Below, one piece after another: positions 38,998 to 50,203 of a stretch of DNA of 64,000 bases. The DNA is from Loxodes magnus (taxonomy: Eukaryota > Ciliophora > Karyorelictea > Loxodida > Loxodidae). The first letter of the stretch is position 1. The number at the start of each line of letters is the position of its first letter. The DNA lies in NCBI GenBank assembly GCA_946699065.1, contig CAMPDV010000007.1, positions 1,844,311 to 1,908,310 on the forward strand, written 5' to 3'. The notes under the pieces were generated by a model. It had not been told where the DNA came from, ran no database searches, and was given only the letters and a program-made list of their open reading frames with translations. A program made the translations under genes and the position numbers.

Positions 38998-40420
38998 ATG
39001 TCAGTACAAAGAAGAGGATATTTTGCTTTGCTAGGTGGTATCTGTACTCACTTGGTTGTTGGTCACTAGTATTGCTTTGGAACCATAGATGCTTACGTAA
39101 CTTCATATCTAAAGCAATTTGATCCAAACCTAACTATGGCAGATACATATATTGCTATTCCTTCATGTGTTATGATCTCATGTATTATGATGTTTTTCGG
39201 AGCTAAACTTTCAGGTATTATCAAGCATAGAGGATGTGCGGCTCTAGGATGTGGACTTATCTGTTCAGCTATTTTCCTTATGAGTGTTATTACTAATTGG
39301 GTTGTTTTCTTAGCTGTATTCATTGGATTCTGCGGAAGCGCTGTTGGAATTGGATATATTCCAGCATTGCATTGCGGATGGGCTTATCATCCTTGGATTA
39401 AAGGGAGAATTACAGGAACCATACTTACCTTTTTCGGATTTGGTGCCTTTATTTTCTCTCTCATCGGAACATGGATTGTAAATCCTGATAATAAGGAAGC
39501 AACTATAGTAGAGCAATATGGCAAAACCACATACAAATATTTCACTGCTGATGTTTACTAAAATGTCCCAACTATGTATGTCGTTTTCTTTTTTATTTAT
39601 TTTGCAATAGCATGCGTAGCCGTTTTCTTACTAAAATATCCAGATGATACAGAAAAAGAAGATATTAAATAACGTGAAACAGAAATTTTATAAGCACGTG
39701 AAGCAAAGAAAAATGCAAACTAGCAAAACCTTGTTCCTAAAGAAAAGACTGAATGCCCTACTTTGAAATTAGGAGTACAACACAAAAAATTCTGGATTCT
39801 ATTCCTCATGAATGGATGCTCAGTTGCTTATGGTGTTTTCATGGTTTCAGCATTTAAAACATTTGGATAGACAAGAATTTCTGATGATGCTTTCTTAAGT
39901 TTAGTTGGTGCCTTAACTGGTGTCTTCAATGGAGGTTCAAGATTCTTCTGGGCAACATGGTTTGATTTCGCAGGATTTGTCACAGTTTACAGAACAATTT
40001 TAGTCATCCAATCAGTATGCTGCGCTCTAATTTTCTTTGTATCAGATTACAAAGCTCTTTATCTCATATGTGTTTGCTTTAGTTTAGCTTGCATGGGTGG
40101 CCATTATGCTCTCTTCTCAACAACTACTGTTTCCATCTTTGGACTACATAAAGGTCATGAAATTTATGGTCTCTTATTCTATAGCTTCAAAATGGGATCA
40201 CTTATTGGTATTATCCTTGTAAAAACCGTTCTTCCTGTAATTTTTTAAAATTTAGGCATTTGGATATTTAGGAATGTTCATCTTTTTCTTTATACTTACA
40301 ATTATTTCATTCACTTTAACAATTAATTTCAAACCAGAGGAAGATTGGAGAGCTTACACTGAAAGCCTAGGATTTAATTATGATGATTTAATGAAATCAA
40401 GCGGCCCAGCTCATCACTGA
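38998..40420 (+). CDS. major facilitator superfamily transporter, OFA-like
   Basis: 467 residues in two exons (38998-40236, 40256-40420) around a 19-nt intron, ending at TGA. About twelve hydrophobic helices are separated by a charged central loop (DDTEKEDIKQRETEILQARE). The start RRGYFALLGGICTHLVVGHQY and the loop GWAYHPWIKGRITG with GTWIVNPDN match the oxalate:formate antiporter/monocarboxylate-type MFS branch common in protists. Likely a plasma- or organelle-membrane carrier of small organic anions; the substrate cannot be read from sequence. This gene is GC-richer than its neighbours, uses TGG for all eight Trp and no internal TGA, and needs no frameshift. It is probably well expressed. 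TAA/TAG for Gln occurs throughout, so it is a native gene. The 118-bp duplication lies upstream. Confidence 0.92.
40237..40255 (+). other. 19-nt intron in the MFS transporter
   Basis: GTAATTTTTTAAAATTTAG. Without removal the frame shifts and the last helix is lost. With removal VKTVLP continues into AFGYLGMFIFFF and a conserved-looking C-terminus. Confidence 0.85.
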
Positions 40421-41929
40421 TCTTAACTCTAAACTTATATAAAAATTAAATTTATATCAAATATTTTAACTATTATTCTAATTACTTCAATCACTTCACT
40501 AACTATTCCTTACAATCTTTTATTTATTTCATTTCTCTAATGCCATTTATCAAATAATAACTTTCCTTTCAGTACCTCTTTCTTTAGTTACTTTTGTATT
40601 TCTAAGAATAGCGAAAACTATTTTAATATAGAAGATATTATTTTTATTTTAATGCATAGAGAAAGTGTCATTTCCATCAAGAAGATTGAAAAATATAGAT
40701 ATAATTGATAATAGCACCAAAATAAGTTCAATTATATAAGCCTATTTCTATAATACAATTTTGCTTCTTTAGAAGTTAAGTGATGAATAACTTTTAACTT
40801 ATACAAAACTTAGAAATCTAACTAACTATTTTTTATCTTAATCTCTAGTTAATTATTAATGTAGATCTATATCTTTAAAGAATCTAAATTTACTAGTTAA
40901 TTATTAAATTATCCCTCTTTAATTTTTATGTATCATATAAACATTTCTTGGATCTCAATAGTCCTTCAGTACTTTTCATTGATCAATTAGTTTTGGAAGA
41001 ACTTTATATATTATTTTGAGTTTTTAGCTTAAATTCTTATTTTGATGCAAAATTTGTTTATATTTTTAGAAATTTACTTAATTTAATAATTAGCATTGTA
41101 TTTACTTCTGTCCTTTTGGAATTCTAAAGCCAGAAACTTTAAGAAAGTAAAATTTAGCTTTTATCATTTATCAAAGGTTAATTAAAGCCTTTTAATCTCC
41201 TAGCAATTAAGCTTCTCTTATTAGTAGTGCTTATTAATTTAGCTTATTGGATTATATAAATGCTTAGTAAGTCTTATTTCAAATTTAAAGTCTCATTAGT
41301 ACTTACCTAAATTACTAATATTCATAAATCTCCTAAGCTAAATAGTTAGAGATCAGAATTTAATAATGCTTTTATATTATCTCCTTATAACCTCTGAACG
41401 ACATAAAATTAATCGCTTCAACTTTTTACTTGCTAAAGTTCATAACAGTTTTAGATAAAGGATTTATAAGTTACAGCAAAAAGGGTAAGATGATTATATT
41501 AGTATATAGTAGATATTAATAAGCATTTTAAATCAATCTGATTAATTACTATCTTTATGTATCTGCTTATATTTCCCTTACCTTTACTCTATCTCTATTA
41601 TCTTACTATCTAACTTATCTTAAATCCTTTTCTCATTAAGGTTATTACAAGCTATAGCTTTGGCACTATTTCTGAATTAAGAATCATAGAGCATTTAATT
41701 TTTAGACTAATTTGCTTAGATTAAGTTAAACTTGTATAGATTAATAGGAATAATTAAAGATAAAAGACACTAAAATTTAGGGAATTGAATCAGTTATAAT
41801 TGCTAGCTAAAGTAATTTAGGATATTATAAAAGCTACAAGTATTATAGAAATAGAATCTTACAAAGAATCAGGTTAAAATACTTAAATAGAGCAATCAAA
41901 AGCTTTGTTAAATTATTAAATTTAAATTT
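40421..41929. other. AT-rich spacer
   Basis: Between the transporter stop and the 3' end of LINE A. No gene or repeat recognised. It should contain the LINE A 3' untranslated region, but no tail repeat is obvious, which suggests 3' decay. Confidence 0.45.
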
Positions 41930-44900
41930 AAACTAAAATAGTTTTTTAATCTTGTTTAATTAGTTCTTCTTTCTATTCATCTTTAGCTTCTTCCTTTTTT
42001 GCTTTCTCCATTTCTAGAATCTCAAGTCTCCTTGTCATTAGCTTCTTATGAAATATTTTGATCTATAAGTCTAATTACTCCAATTTAGACCTTTAAAATG
42101 AGTTTAGATATTCTTGATCGTATAGTATAAGGCGCCTTAAGTCATAATTTCCGATCTTTTCCGATAATTAATTCATTATATTAGAATAGTACACACATTT
42201 AAAGATATGCTCGAAAGTTTCATACTCTCCACACATACAAAAGGGATTATCAATGGGGTAATGACGATCTTAAAGATCCTTACGGAAATTATAAGTTTAG
42301 GTTCTAAGTTTATATATACTGATAATTTCTCATCTATACTATCTGTTTAATTTAGTATTAGTAATTTGTGGAAATTGTTAAAGATTACCAAATTATTCAG
42401 TATATACTTTAGCTGTTTTCATTCTCATAAATTTTTTAGTAGCTACTTTATAGAAATATTGTTGTATTTTTTCTCTTATATGTTTAGTAAAAGTTTTAAG
42501 ATTGGTATTATTCTATTAATTCTGCAGATCGATATTATAAAGGTCTGATAATTGCTACACTTAATCGTAGTATTGAAATCCTTTTTTCCATATATTAATG
42601 AAAAGAGAGCCTATTGTCGATCTTGGAAAATCAGTACTTTCTTATTTAATTTTATGGTAGAATCTGAAGAATTTTATAGCCATAATGTGCTTAAAGGGTA
42701 ATCAATTCAGGTCTATATAACATGATTCATTAAATGTTGAAGTTGCTACTTAAAAAGCTTTTCTTGAAATTAATCTCATGCTTGATTCTATTCTGTTCAG
42801 AACTCCAGTTACTCCTTTTTGAATACTTCATGGTACTAAGTCTCCTCCATATTCTGCTTTAGGTAATGTAAAAAGTCTACATAAAGTTTTAAAATGTCAA
42901 GGAGTTACATTCTTATATCTCATCAGTTAAAAAACAGCTTTCTTCATTGCAACTATATATTTGAATGCAACTTCTTTGCAATGGGGATTTAAGTTCTTCT
43001 TCTAATGTAGAATAACTCCTAAATATGTTACTTGTTCTTTTTAAGCAATTGGTTAATTTCCTAATTATAAATTTAAAATTTATTATTTCTGATTCTTCTT
43101 TAGAAATTAGATGCATTCAGATTTGGTAACACTGATCTTTAAATGTGTTCATGCAAAAACTTTATTTGCTTCATTTATTAAATTCTACATCTACTTTGCA
43201 GATTTGGAAAGAAGAATAAGATCATCTGCCCGTCCTCTACAAGCGAAGCTAATACTTGAATCCTGGTATTAAATCCCAATTAGTTACTTTTACTTTCCAG
43301 ATATCTAATTACTATGTCATAATACAATAATGCTAAAACTGGTCCATGAGAACTTCCTTACATAACTCCATTGTTGAATTATAAAGTTCTTGTGCTCTTA
43401 CCATCTATGATAAATGAAGAATTTAGGTTTTTATAAAACGATTCTAATGCTACTATTATTCCAAGTGGTAGTTTAACTCTCTTAAGTTAATCAAACAGTC
43501 TTCTTTTTTTCAACATCTATCAGTGTTGCTATCAATTTAGTCTTACCTTTAGCACATTTCCGATAGTTATCAATTATTTGTTATATTATTCAAATTTATT
43601 AAGTTTTTTATCTGTTTTTCATAAATCCCATTTATGAAGGGTGAATCAAATTTCTCTAATAAATCAGATTGTATAGTCTTTTTGTTAAAGCTTTATCATA
43701 TAGTTTTAGAATAGTATTAATAAGAGAAATAGGTAGTCAGTTTTTCCAATCATCTTTATTTCCTTTTTTAAATATTGGAATTATCAACGATATATTTAAT
43801 TCCTAAGGGATTCTTCCAATTCTTAGCATATTATTCAGAAAAGAATGAAGGATTATTAATAAATATTATCCACCATATTTCAGAAGTTCGCCTTTTATTC
43901 CATCTGGACCAGCTGGTTTTCGATTCGGAATTTCTTTTATAATTTCTTATATTTCTTTTATGGTAAAAAGATAAAATCCTTACAAATACGAGAGTGGATA
44001 ATCTTTAATTTCTTAAATATTATCGTATATTTTATCTATTTTTTAATTACTAAGATTTATCTATTCTTGAGTTAGATTAGAATGTTTGTTAAAAACACAA
44101 TTTTCCCATGATTCAATGAATTTATTTTTGATTTCTTAATTAAAGTTCATAGTATTTCTCTTCAAAGGATTTAGAATTTTCTTAGCTTGTGAAAAAATTT
44201 CCTTAGAATCTCCATTAAGAAGTAGAAATTTCTTGTTTGCTTTGTTTTTTTTGAATTTTCATAAATTATACTTGAAGTCTTTCCAAAGTCGTTTTGCTTC
44301 CTCATGAAGATTAGCTACTTGCCAGTTTATTCTTCCAAATTTTACGTGAGCTTCCTTATATTCTGAGTTAGCTCTTTTTGCCTCTATATATTTCTTTGTG
44401 AGAGTTCTAGGAAGTTTGTTATAATTTGAGTCTGAAATAAACGAACCTAATGTTTGATCAGCATTGTCTTAAATATTACTTTTGATGCATTCATATTAAT
44501 CTTCAAGATTATCTTAATCTATTTAAAAGAATTCTAGATAAGTTTGTAGGAAAGATTCTTAATATTTTTGCCTATCTATTGCATCTTATAACCTATTTAT
44601 TTTATATTTTCTCTGAGTTATCTTTTCCCAATATACTATTGAATTATTGATAAAGTCGACAGTGATTGGAATATGATCAGAAAATAAACTATTATTATGA
44701 GCAGTGAAATTTGCAAACTAATTAACGTTCAAATGGTTGTTTATAATGATATAATCTTTACAATACGTTTTTCCTGTTCCTTTGTGAATACATGTATTAA
44801 TGCTGCTATCATTCACTATCTCAAGATCGTTTTATAGTAAGAATTCTTATAGTCTAATGTTATTATCATAAGCATTTTCAGGATTATCACCGAAACCTTA

Positions 44901-45314
44901 AAAAGAGCATTGAAATCTCCCATTAGTATATGTGGATTATCATTATATAAGTTCAGCAATGTATTTAGTTGTTCATAAGCTAAATCTTTAACATCTTAAC
45001 TTTTTCCATTATCAGGCATGTAACAAGACGTGATTAAAATATTATCCAGTTTAATTGTTATGAATAGATTTATTTCTTTTTCAACTTATATATGTATTTC
45101 TGTACTATTAAATTCTTCTCCTACAATTAAGCATACACCTCCTCCTTTTCCTGAGTTCTTAAAATTATGTTTTAAATCCATTTATCAATATTGGAGGAAA
45201 GTCATCTTTTTATCAGGTTTCGTTTATTGATAAAATATCTATACTGTTATCTCTGATAAATTCTTCAATATTCAAGCACTTGCTCGCTATTCCATTAATA
45301 TTTATATGTCCCAT
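41930..45314 (-). pseudogene. LINE A ORF2: endonuclease-reverse transcriptase, decayed
   Basis: The ATG at 45314 opens MGHINING, then an AP-type endonuclease (ILSINETW, MGDFNA, SDHIP). A reverse transcriptase follows (NRKPAGPDGIKGELLKYG, DWKNWLPISLINTILKLYDK, VMQGSSHGPVLA, ADDLILLSKSA), with a C-terminal zinc-knuckle-like CMCGEYETFEHIFKC. The order is that of an APE-class non-LTR retrotransposon, which copies its RNA into nicked target DNA. NETW and NWLPISL are written with TGA. Several frameshifts (after the endonuclease start, between RT motifs, before ADD) and Arg in place of the aromatic residue of the [FY]ADD box show this copy is dead. It is clearly related to LINE C (56,400-60,335), which aligns through both ORFs. 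Confidence 0.88.
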
Positions 45315-45319
45315 CTTTA

Positions 45320-46060
45320 TTTTTTAAATTTATTAGTCCTTTCTAATTTTTTCCGAACCTGCAGGTAGACCACTTTCGTAAATGCAAATGCTTTTCTATC
45401 CTTATTGGTTAATCTAAATATGTACTAATCTTTTTCCATACTCAGGATGTTAATGAAAATATTGTATCAAAATATATATTACTTACGTCGTATATTTTTT
45501 AAGTAGCTTTCTATCTATATCAATTTTACTTTTCACACTATCACATGTTCCTTATTCTAAATCTTAAGTAACTGTGACATATCTACCTTATATACTTTAC
45601 ATTTCGTACTATGGACGTCTTCAAGTTTCTGATTTAATAAACTTTTAAAGTTATAGACTAGTCAGATTGAAATAACATATTATTTAATCGCATTCTTTTT
45701 TATTATTATGTTTACTCATACGTTTTGCTGGCGGAATTGTTTTATCTTCTTCTTCATGTTTCCTTTTAAGAATATTAAGATTAATATTGGAAGATAAGGT
45801 TTAATTCTGATAAATAGTATCGATCGAATCTGTTTAGTTTTATTAATCTTTTTTTCAACTTTTAGTAGAATAATTAAATATATCTGTCTTCAAATTTTAA
45901 TTAAGTTTCTAAAACTCTTCTATTTTTATCTCAAGTTTCTACATATTTTGGGTACTTTAAATGAATTTTAAGTTGAGTTAGTGATATTAATGCTATAGTA
46001 AAACAAAATCTTCATCTGGCAATTTTATTTGACAGTATTAGTTATTATGTTATGTTATAA
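45320..46060 (-). pseudogene. LINE A ORF1 remnant
   Basis: Coherent minus-strand segments upstream of ORF2 include NLNILKRKHEEEDKTIPPAK, CKVYKVDMSQLLKIQNKEHV and NKDRKAFAFTKVVYLQVRKK. The last resembles the C-terminus of LINE C ORF1 (NNQKYFAFMTQDLKEELK). The segments lie in different frames, so ORF1 is broken. By analogy with other LINEs it would be an RNA-binding chaperone. The 5' end of the element is near 46,060-46,180, next to the start of LINE B on the other strand. Confidence 0.5.
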
Positions 46061-46200
46061 TAGTATTAGTTTATGCTTCCTATTAATTATTTTAAGTTTA
46101 CATTAACTTGTCTTGCTTGATTATATTTGTTTGAGTAAATTTTTGACACAAAAAAGCTGTTTATTATTTATTTATATTATAATGATCAATACGGAACAAA

Positions 46201-48094
46201 AAAGATGTTTTCGTAATATTTGTTGATATTAAGAAAGCGTACGACTCGGTGCAAAGAAAAGATATATGATAAATCCTAAACTATCTAAAAGTACCGGAAT
46301 AGATAATTAAACTCCTAGCAAACTTCTACTGTGAAGAAGAAATTAAACTTAAAATCAATGAATAAATAGCAAAATCATTCGCGACAAATAAAAGACTAAA
46401 ACAGGGGAGCATAACGTCGCCAAGACTATTTAACTTAATAATAGCAAGACTTCTCCATAGCTTGGAAGATTAAAAGCTAGGAATTACGATAGACTTTAAA
46501 AACTAAGAGGGATGAACACAAGAAATATATGCAGGATGTTTTGCATATGCAGATGACCTAGCCTTAATAAGTGAATGAGAATAATTAGAGGAAGTAATCA
46601 AAAATTTAACCTCATGGGCAGAAAAATACAAACTGGAAATTGCAGATAAAGCAAAATGAATGATATGAATAGCAGCAGAAAATAGAAACTGAGAAAATAT
46701 AGGCAATACTATTGAGGTGGGAAACTTAAGAATCGAAAGAGTAACGTACTTTTAGTACTTAGGGCATATAATAGAAGAAACCATCAGCTTTGAAAAACAC
46801 ATGGAGAACAGACTAGAAGCAGCATAAAAGATGTAAACATGAATACTGGGTAAAATAACAATGAATAAGGGATTAACACCATATAACGCAGGTATAATGA
46901 TAAAAACGTTCGTAAGCTCAGTATTCAGCTATGGGACAGAAGTTATCCCATATTGTGAATAATTTGTAGGAAAATAAGTGATGGAACAATTAGAAATAAT
47001 ATAGAGAAGATCTTTACGAGCAATCATAGATGCCCCTTTCTAAGTGTAAAATGAGATGCTAGAATACGAGTTACAGTTTATGAAATTTAAACATTACCTA
47101 TGGTAGAAAACACTGAGATTAAGAGGCAGATTAATAGGTAACTAAGGAAAAACAGTAGATGGATTAATGTTCGACCTAAGTAAAGAAGAGAACTTTATTT
47201 TTGAACAATACTGCACGACAATAAAATTAGAATTAAAAATTGAAGACAAAAATATATTTATAGATGATGGTAATAATAATCAAAAAGGGAAGAAAAGCAT
47301 TAATCGTGTAATTTGAGAACATAGAGTATACGTAGAAGATAGAGAAAGAATGGAGTAAATGATAACAACTCTACAGTATAGAAAAACATGATTTGATGAA
47401 TATGTAGTAGGACCACCCAACTACCTGAGATACACTAAAAATAGAAAAGAAGAAATATGCTACATATTTAGAATAAGAACGAGATGTAATGGGAGCCAGG
47501 ATTGTTTAAAAGAAAGACACCTAGTTGCGACAAGCAATTGCCCTTTCTGTAATGATGCAAGAGAAAACGAAAGGCATATCATAGAAAAATGCTCAGAATA
47601 CAAAGAAAGTAGATAAATATGTATTAGAAAGTTAAGAAAAATAGGAGTAGAAAGACAAGGAATGGAACTATTTGATATAATATGAGGTACGGCAAAATTC
47701 GAAAAATTCATTAGAACCTAAGAAGAGTAAAAAAGAGCTAAAACTGACTTGATAATAAAAGATTATACCAAAAACATATTAGAAAAAAGAAAAAAGGATA
47801 CTTAGAAAAGAAAATTGAATGAAAAAAAGAAATAGGAAAATATTATAGAGCAGGAAAAGGATAGTTTTTATGAGTTTATAAAAGCTTGATTAAGAAGAAA
47901 AGAATTAGAAACAAAAATTAGCAAAGTATGTAAAAAAAATAATGGACGCTTGTAACAAAGAATCAATAAAACGTAGATAGATAGAAGACAGAAGAACAAG
48001 AGATATTGAAGAAGAAAATGATGAAGATATGGAACTAATAAGAGAAGAATTTTTATTACCTGAAGGCTTACTTGAAGAAATAGACATGTATTGA
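46201..48094 (+). pseudogene. LINE B: 5'-truncated reverse transcriptase, distinct family
   Basis: Starts abruptly inside RT motif A (VFVIFVDIKKAYDSVQRKDI), so endonuclease and ORF1 are missing, the usual 5' truncation of target-primed copying. It continues through KQGSITSPRLFNLI, CFAYADDLALISEW, YLGHIIEE and the C-terminal CPFCNDARENERHIIEKC. The catalytic YADD box is intact. In one continuous frame of about 580 codons it has 11 TGA and 2 TGG, all at positions where Trp fits (for example DIWQIL, SEWEQL). One frameshift lies in an A8 run at 47932-47939; after it the acidic C-terminus ends at TGA 48092-48094. It differs from LINEs A and C throughout and is GC-richer. It is followed directly by a hairpin and a TTTA tail. 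Confidence 0.9.
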
Positions 48095-48106
48095 AACATT
48101 TATTAA

Positions 48107-48139
48107 AGAGCTGCGCACCAACGAGGTGCTACGCGCTCT
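48107..48139 (+). ncRNA. 3'-terminal stem-loop of LINE B RNA
   Basis: AGAGC-GCG-CACC pairs with GGTG-CGC-GCTCT with small bulges and a short loop, giving a GC-rich hairpin in a very AT-rich setting, 12 nt after the ORF stop. Other stem-loop LINEs use such a structure for recognition by their reverse transcriptase. Confidence 0.75.
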
Positions 48140-48144
48140 ATAAT

Positions 48145-48165
48145 CAAATTTATTTATTTATTTAT
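48145..48165 (+). repeat. (TTTA)n tail of LINE B
   Basis: About four to five TTTA units directly after the hairpin. Short tandem repeats at the 3' end are typical of LINEs primed on short complementary target sequence. The opposite-strand coiled-coil gene begins immediately beyond. Confidence 0.75.
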
Positions 48166-48168
48166 CTG

Positions 48169-49548
48169 TTTAGATAATACTATCCTTTGTTTAAATATTT
48201 CCATATAATGTCTAAGTTTATGCCTCTACAAATTACTTCTTCTAAAATTACTATTAATTACTAAATTCTTTTGTATGTTAGATTAATTCTAAAATAATTC
48301 TTTATACATTTGAATTTCCTTATTTTTTAATAGAATTTAATTTTGAAAAGCTATATTTATTTCATAGTTTTATTATCTTTACTTATCTAATTCGACTTTA
48401 AAAATTAAAATTTCCATTTAAGCTTTCTATTCTTAATCTATAAATTACTTATTTTAGTTTTATAATTTTTAATATTAAGAATATAACTCTTGGAATTAAA
48501 TTTCGTTTATTATTTGTTATTAGGTAATTTGTTGAAGTAAATATTAGTTCTATTCTAATATAGTCTATTGATATCCTTACTAAGTTTTATTTAGAAAGTT
48601 ATCTATTTCAATCTAAGTAAAATTTCTAATTTTATTAAAGTTTTGGCATAGTGAATTATTTGCTCCTATCATTTAAGCTTAAGTAAAGCTTTAATTAGCA
48701 TTGACTTCAATTTGAATCTCTTAATTAGATTATATTTCATCTTTTGAATTAACTTAATTCTCATAGTTTTTCTATTATATCTAAATTTCTTGAACTATAC
48801 TAATTATTTCATCTGTTTAAACTATTTAGTTACTGTAATAAGTGGAGAAGTTTGTATAAGTAATTTTATGAACTAGTTATTTTGATAGCATTTTTTTGTG
48901 ATATTGCTATATATCAGATTTGATTGACTAAAAATAGTTCTATAATAGTTTATATTTCTAATAAATTTTATTTATATAAGTTTTATAATATATTTTGGAT
49001 ATTTCTTAGTTACTTATCAATGTTTCAATATCTCGTTCATATTTTGCTTTTATATTAATTAACATTTCATTTAATTATTGGTTCTTATCTATAAGTCTTT
49101 ATATATTATGTTTAAGTTCTTTTATTTCTAAGGTAAATAAGTTCTCATTAGACTAATTAATTATTTGATTTTATATTACATTTCTTAAATCAGCAGTTTA
49201 ATTTTAAGGTTGTTTGCTCTGAAGATCAGGTAAATAATGATTATTTGAATTATCAGGATTAGTAATATTATTTTATTTCTGACTAATTTCGTTATTTGAA
49301 ATTTAATAGAATTGTTAATTAGTATTATTCAAAAATTAATCTTAAGTTTATGTTATTTTTGACTACCATAAAAAGATATCTTTATTTGAATTTTAATTAG
49401 GATTTGAAGGTATATCTTTTGAATTCTAACTATCTAAGATAATATCTTATTTTTGGAAAGATTTCTTAGGTAATCGTTTCGTATCTTTCGCGATATTATT
49501 TTAGGCGGTTAATCTGTTCATCTATTTATAGGTTGATTTCACTTTCAT
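48169..49548 (-). CDS. Gln-rich coiled-coil protein, 3' end abutting LINE B
   Basis: About 460 codons in one frame from the ATG at 49548 (MKVKSTYKQMNRL), with no TGA at all and a single TGG Trp. The N-terminal 150 residues are Asn/Gln/Ser-rich and look unstructured. The rest is heptad-like and rich in Ile, Leu, Gln, Lys and Glu, for example LEIKELKHNIQRLIDKNQQL, characteristic of long coiled coils in ciliate basal-body or cytoskeletal proteins. No enzymatic domain is seen. The frame runs straight into the antisense tail of LINE B without reaching a TGA, so the retrotransposon has probably inserted into the 3' part and removed the native C-terminus. A shorter natural end is possible if TAA can also stop. 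The upstream 350 bases hold no clear exon. Confidence 0.65.
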
Positions 49549-49909
49549 AATACGCTACAATTAATATCCACGTCGAAGAGAGTTCCTAAGTAGTTTTAAT
49601 GGGACGCGTATGAATTTTTTTCCGGTTTTTGACTACAATTTTTAAGTAGTTGTCTTAATAAATTCATTATTAGGTTTACTTATTTAATTTGTAGTTACTC
49701 CAAATCTTTCGTTTGGAGATTTTAATGCACCTGCCTATACTTTTCCTTTGATTTTGAGATATAGATTTTTTTACAAACAACATAGTCACAAGACAAAATA
49801 AAATTTATTATCTTTACGCTTAAATTGCGTATATAATAAAAACTAAGAAAGTGAATGCCAAATTTATATCTGATTATATTAATTTTATTATAAAATTATA
49901 AGGACATTA

Positions 49910-50203
49910 GAAGATATAATTAAAAGATGGCGCTGAGATTGGTCTTCTTGACTAAACTTTCTGGTTTATGGCTAGGAACAAGTTCCTTTCCTGTCGCTAA
50001 GAAAGTCCCTGATCAGAATCATTTTCTGAAGGGAACGGTGTCTTTGAGATTATCCGCTCTTGGTAGGGCTTGAAGCCTGATTGCTCATAGCGATGGAGCT
50101 CACTAGCAGCTTTTTCTAGAACACAACAGGATACCCCTGATATTCCTTAAAAAAAGAGTGTCAAATCGTCTAATTGGAAAGGAATTTTCGGTCCCAAAAA
50201 CTC
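49910..50203 (-). pseudogene. FLGP/QLDD protein family, copy 2, longer
   Basis: Minus frame: EFLGPKIPFQLDDLTLFF, CCVLEKAASELHRYEQ, SKTPFPSENDSDQGLS, then LFLAINQKVQSRRPISAPSF. The first 44 residues match copy 1 at 30709-30850, with GP-[KE]-IP, QLDD, CCV and A-x-ELH-x-Y conserved. Similarity continues a little upstream at the nucleotide level. Composition is GC-rich against the flanks, with a sharp change on both sides. No ATG is visible in the frame and no TGA lies near the coherent end, so it is probably a fragment or an exon. Family unknown; a mobile-element origin is a guess based on location among LINEs. Confidence 0.6.

Noticed and set aside
39093-39516. Minus-strand open frames inside the transporter
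   Set aside because: Antisense shadows of the well supported MFS gene.
46201-48094. In-frame TGAs as nonsense mutations in dead elements
   Set aside because: The TGAs fall at positions where Trp is expected, outnumber frameshifts by far, and the same pattern occurs in intact host genes such as the methyltransferase.
41930-48094. LINEs A and B as one twin-primed (5'-inverted) insertion
   Set aside because: The two reverse transcriptases belong to clearly different families, and A alone covers both ORFs.
30709-50203. Inverted repeats bounding one 19-kb transposon or eliminated segment
   Set aside because: The similarity is coding and partial, and the interval contains a preserved transporter and a kinase gene plus several independent elements, so it is not a single mobile unit.
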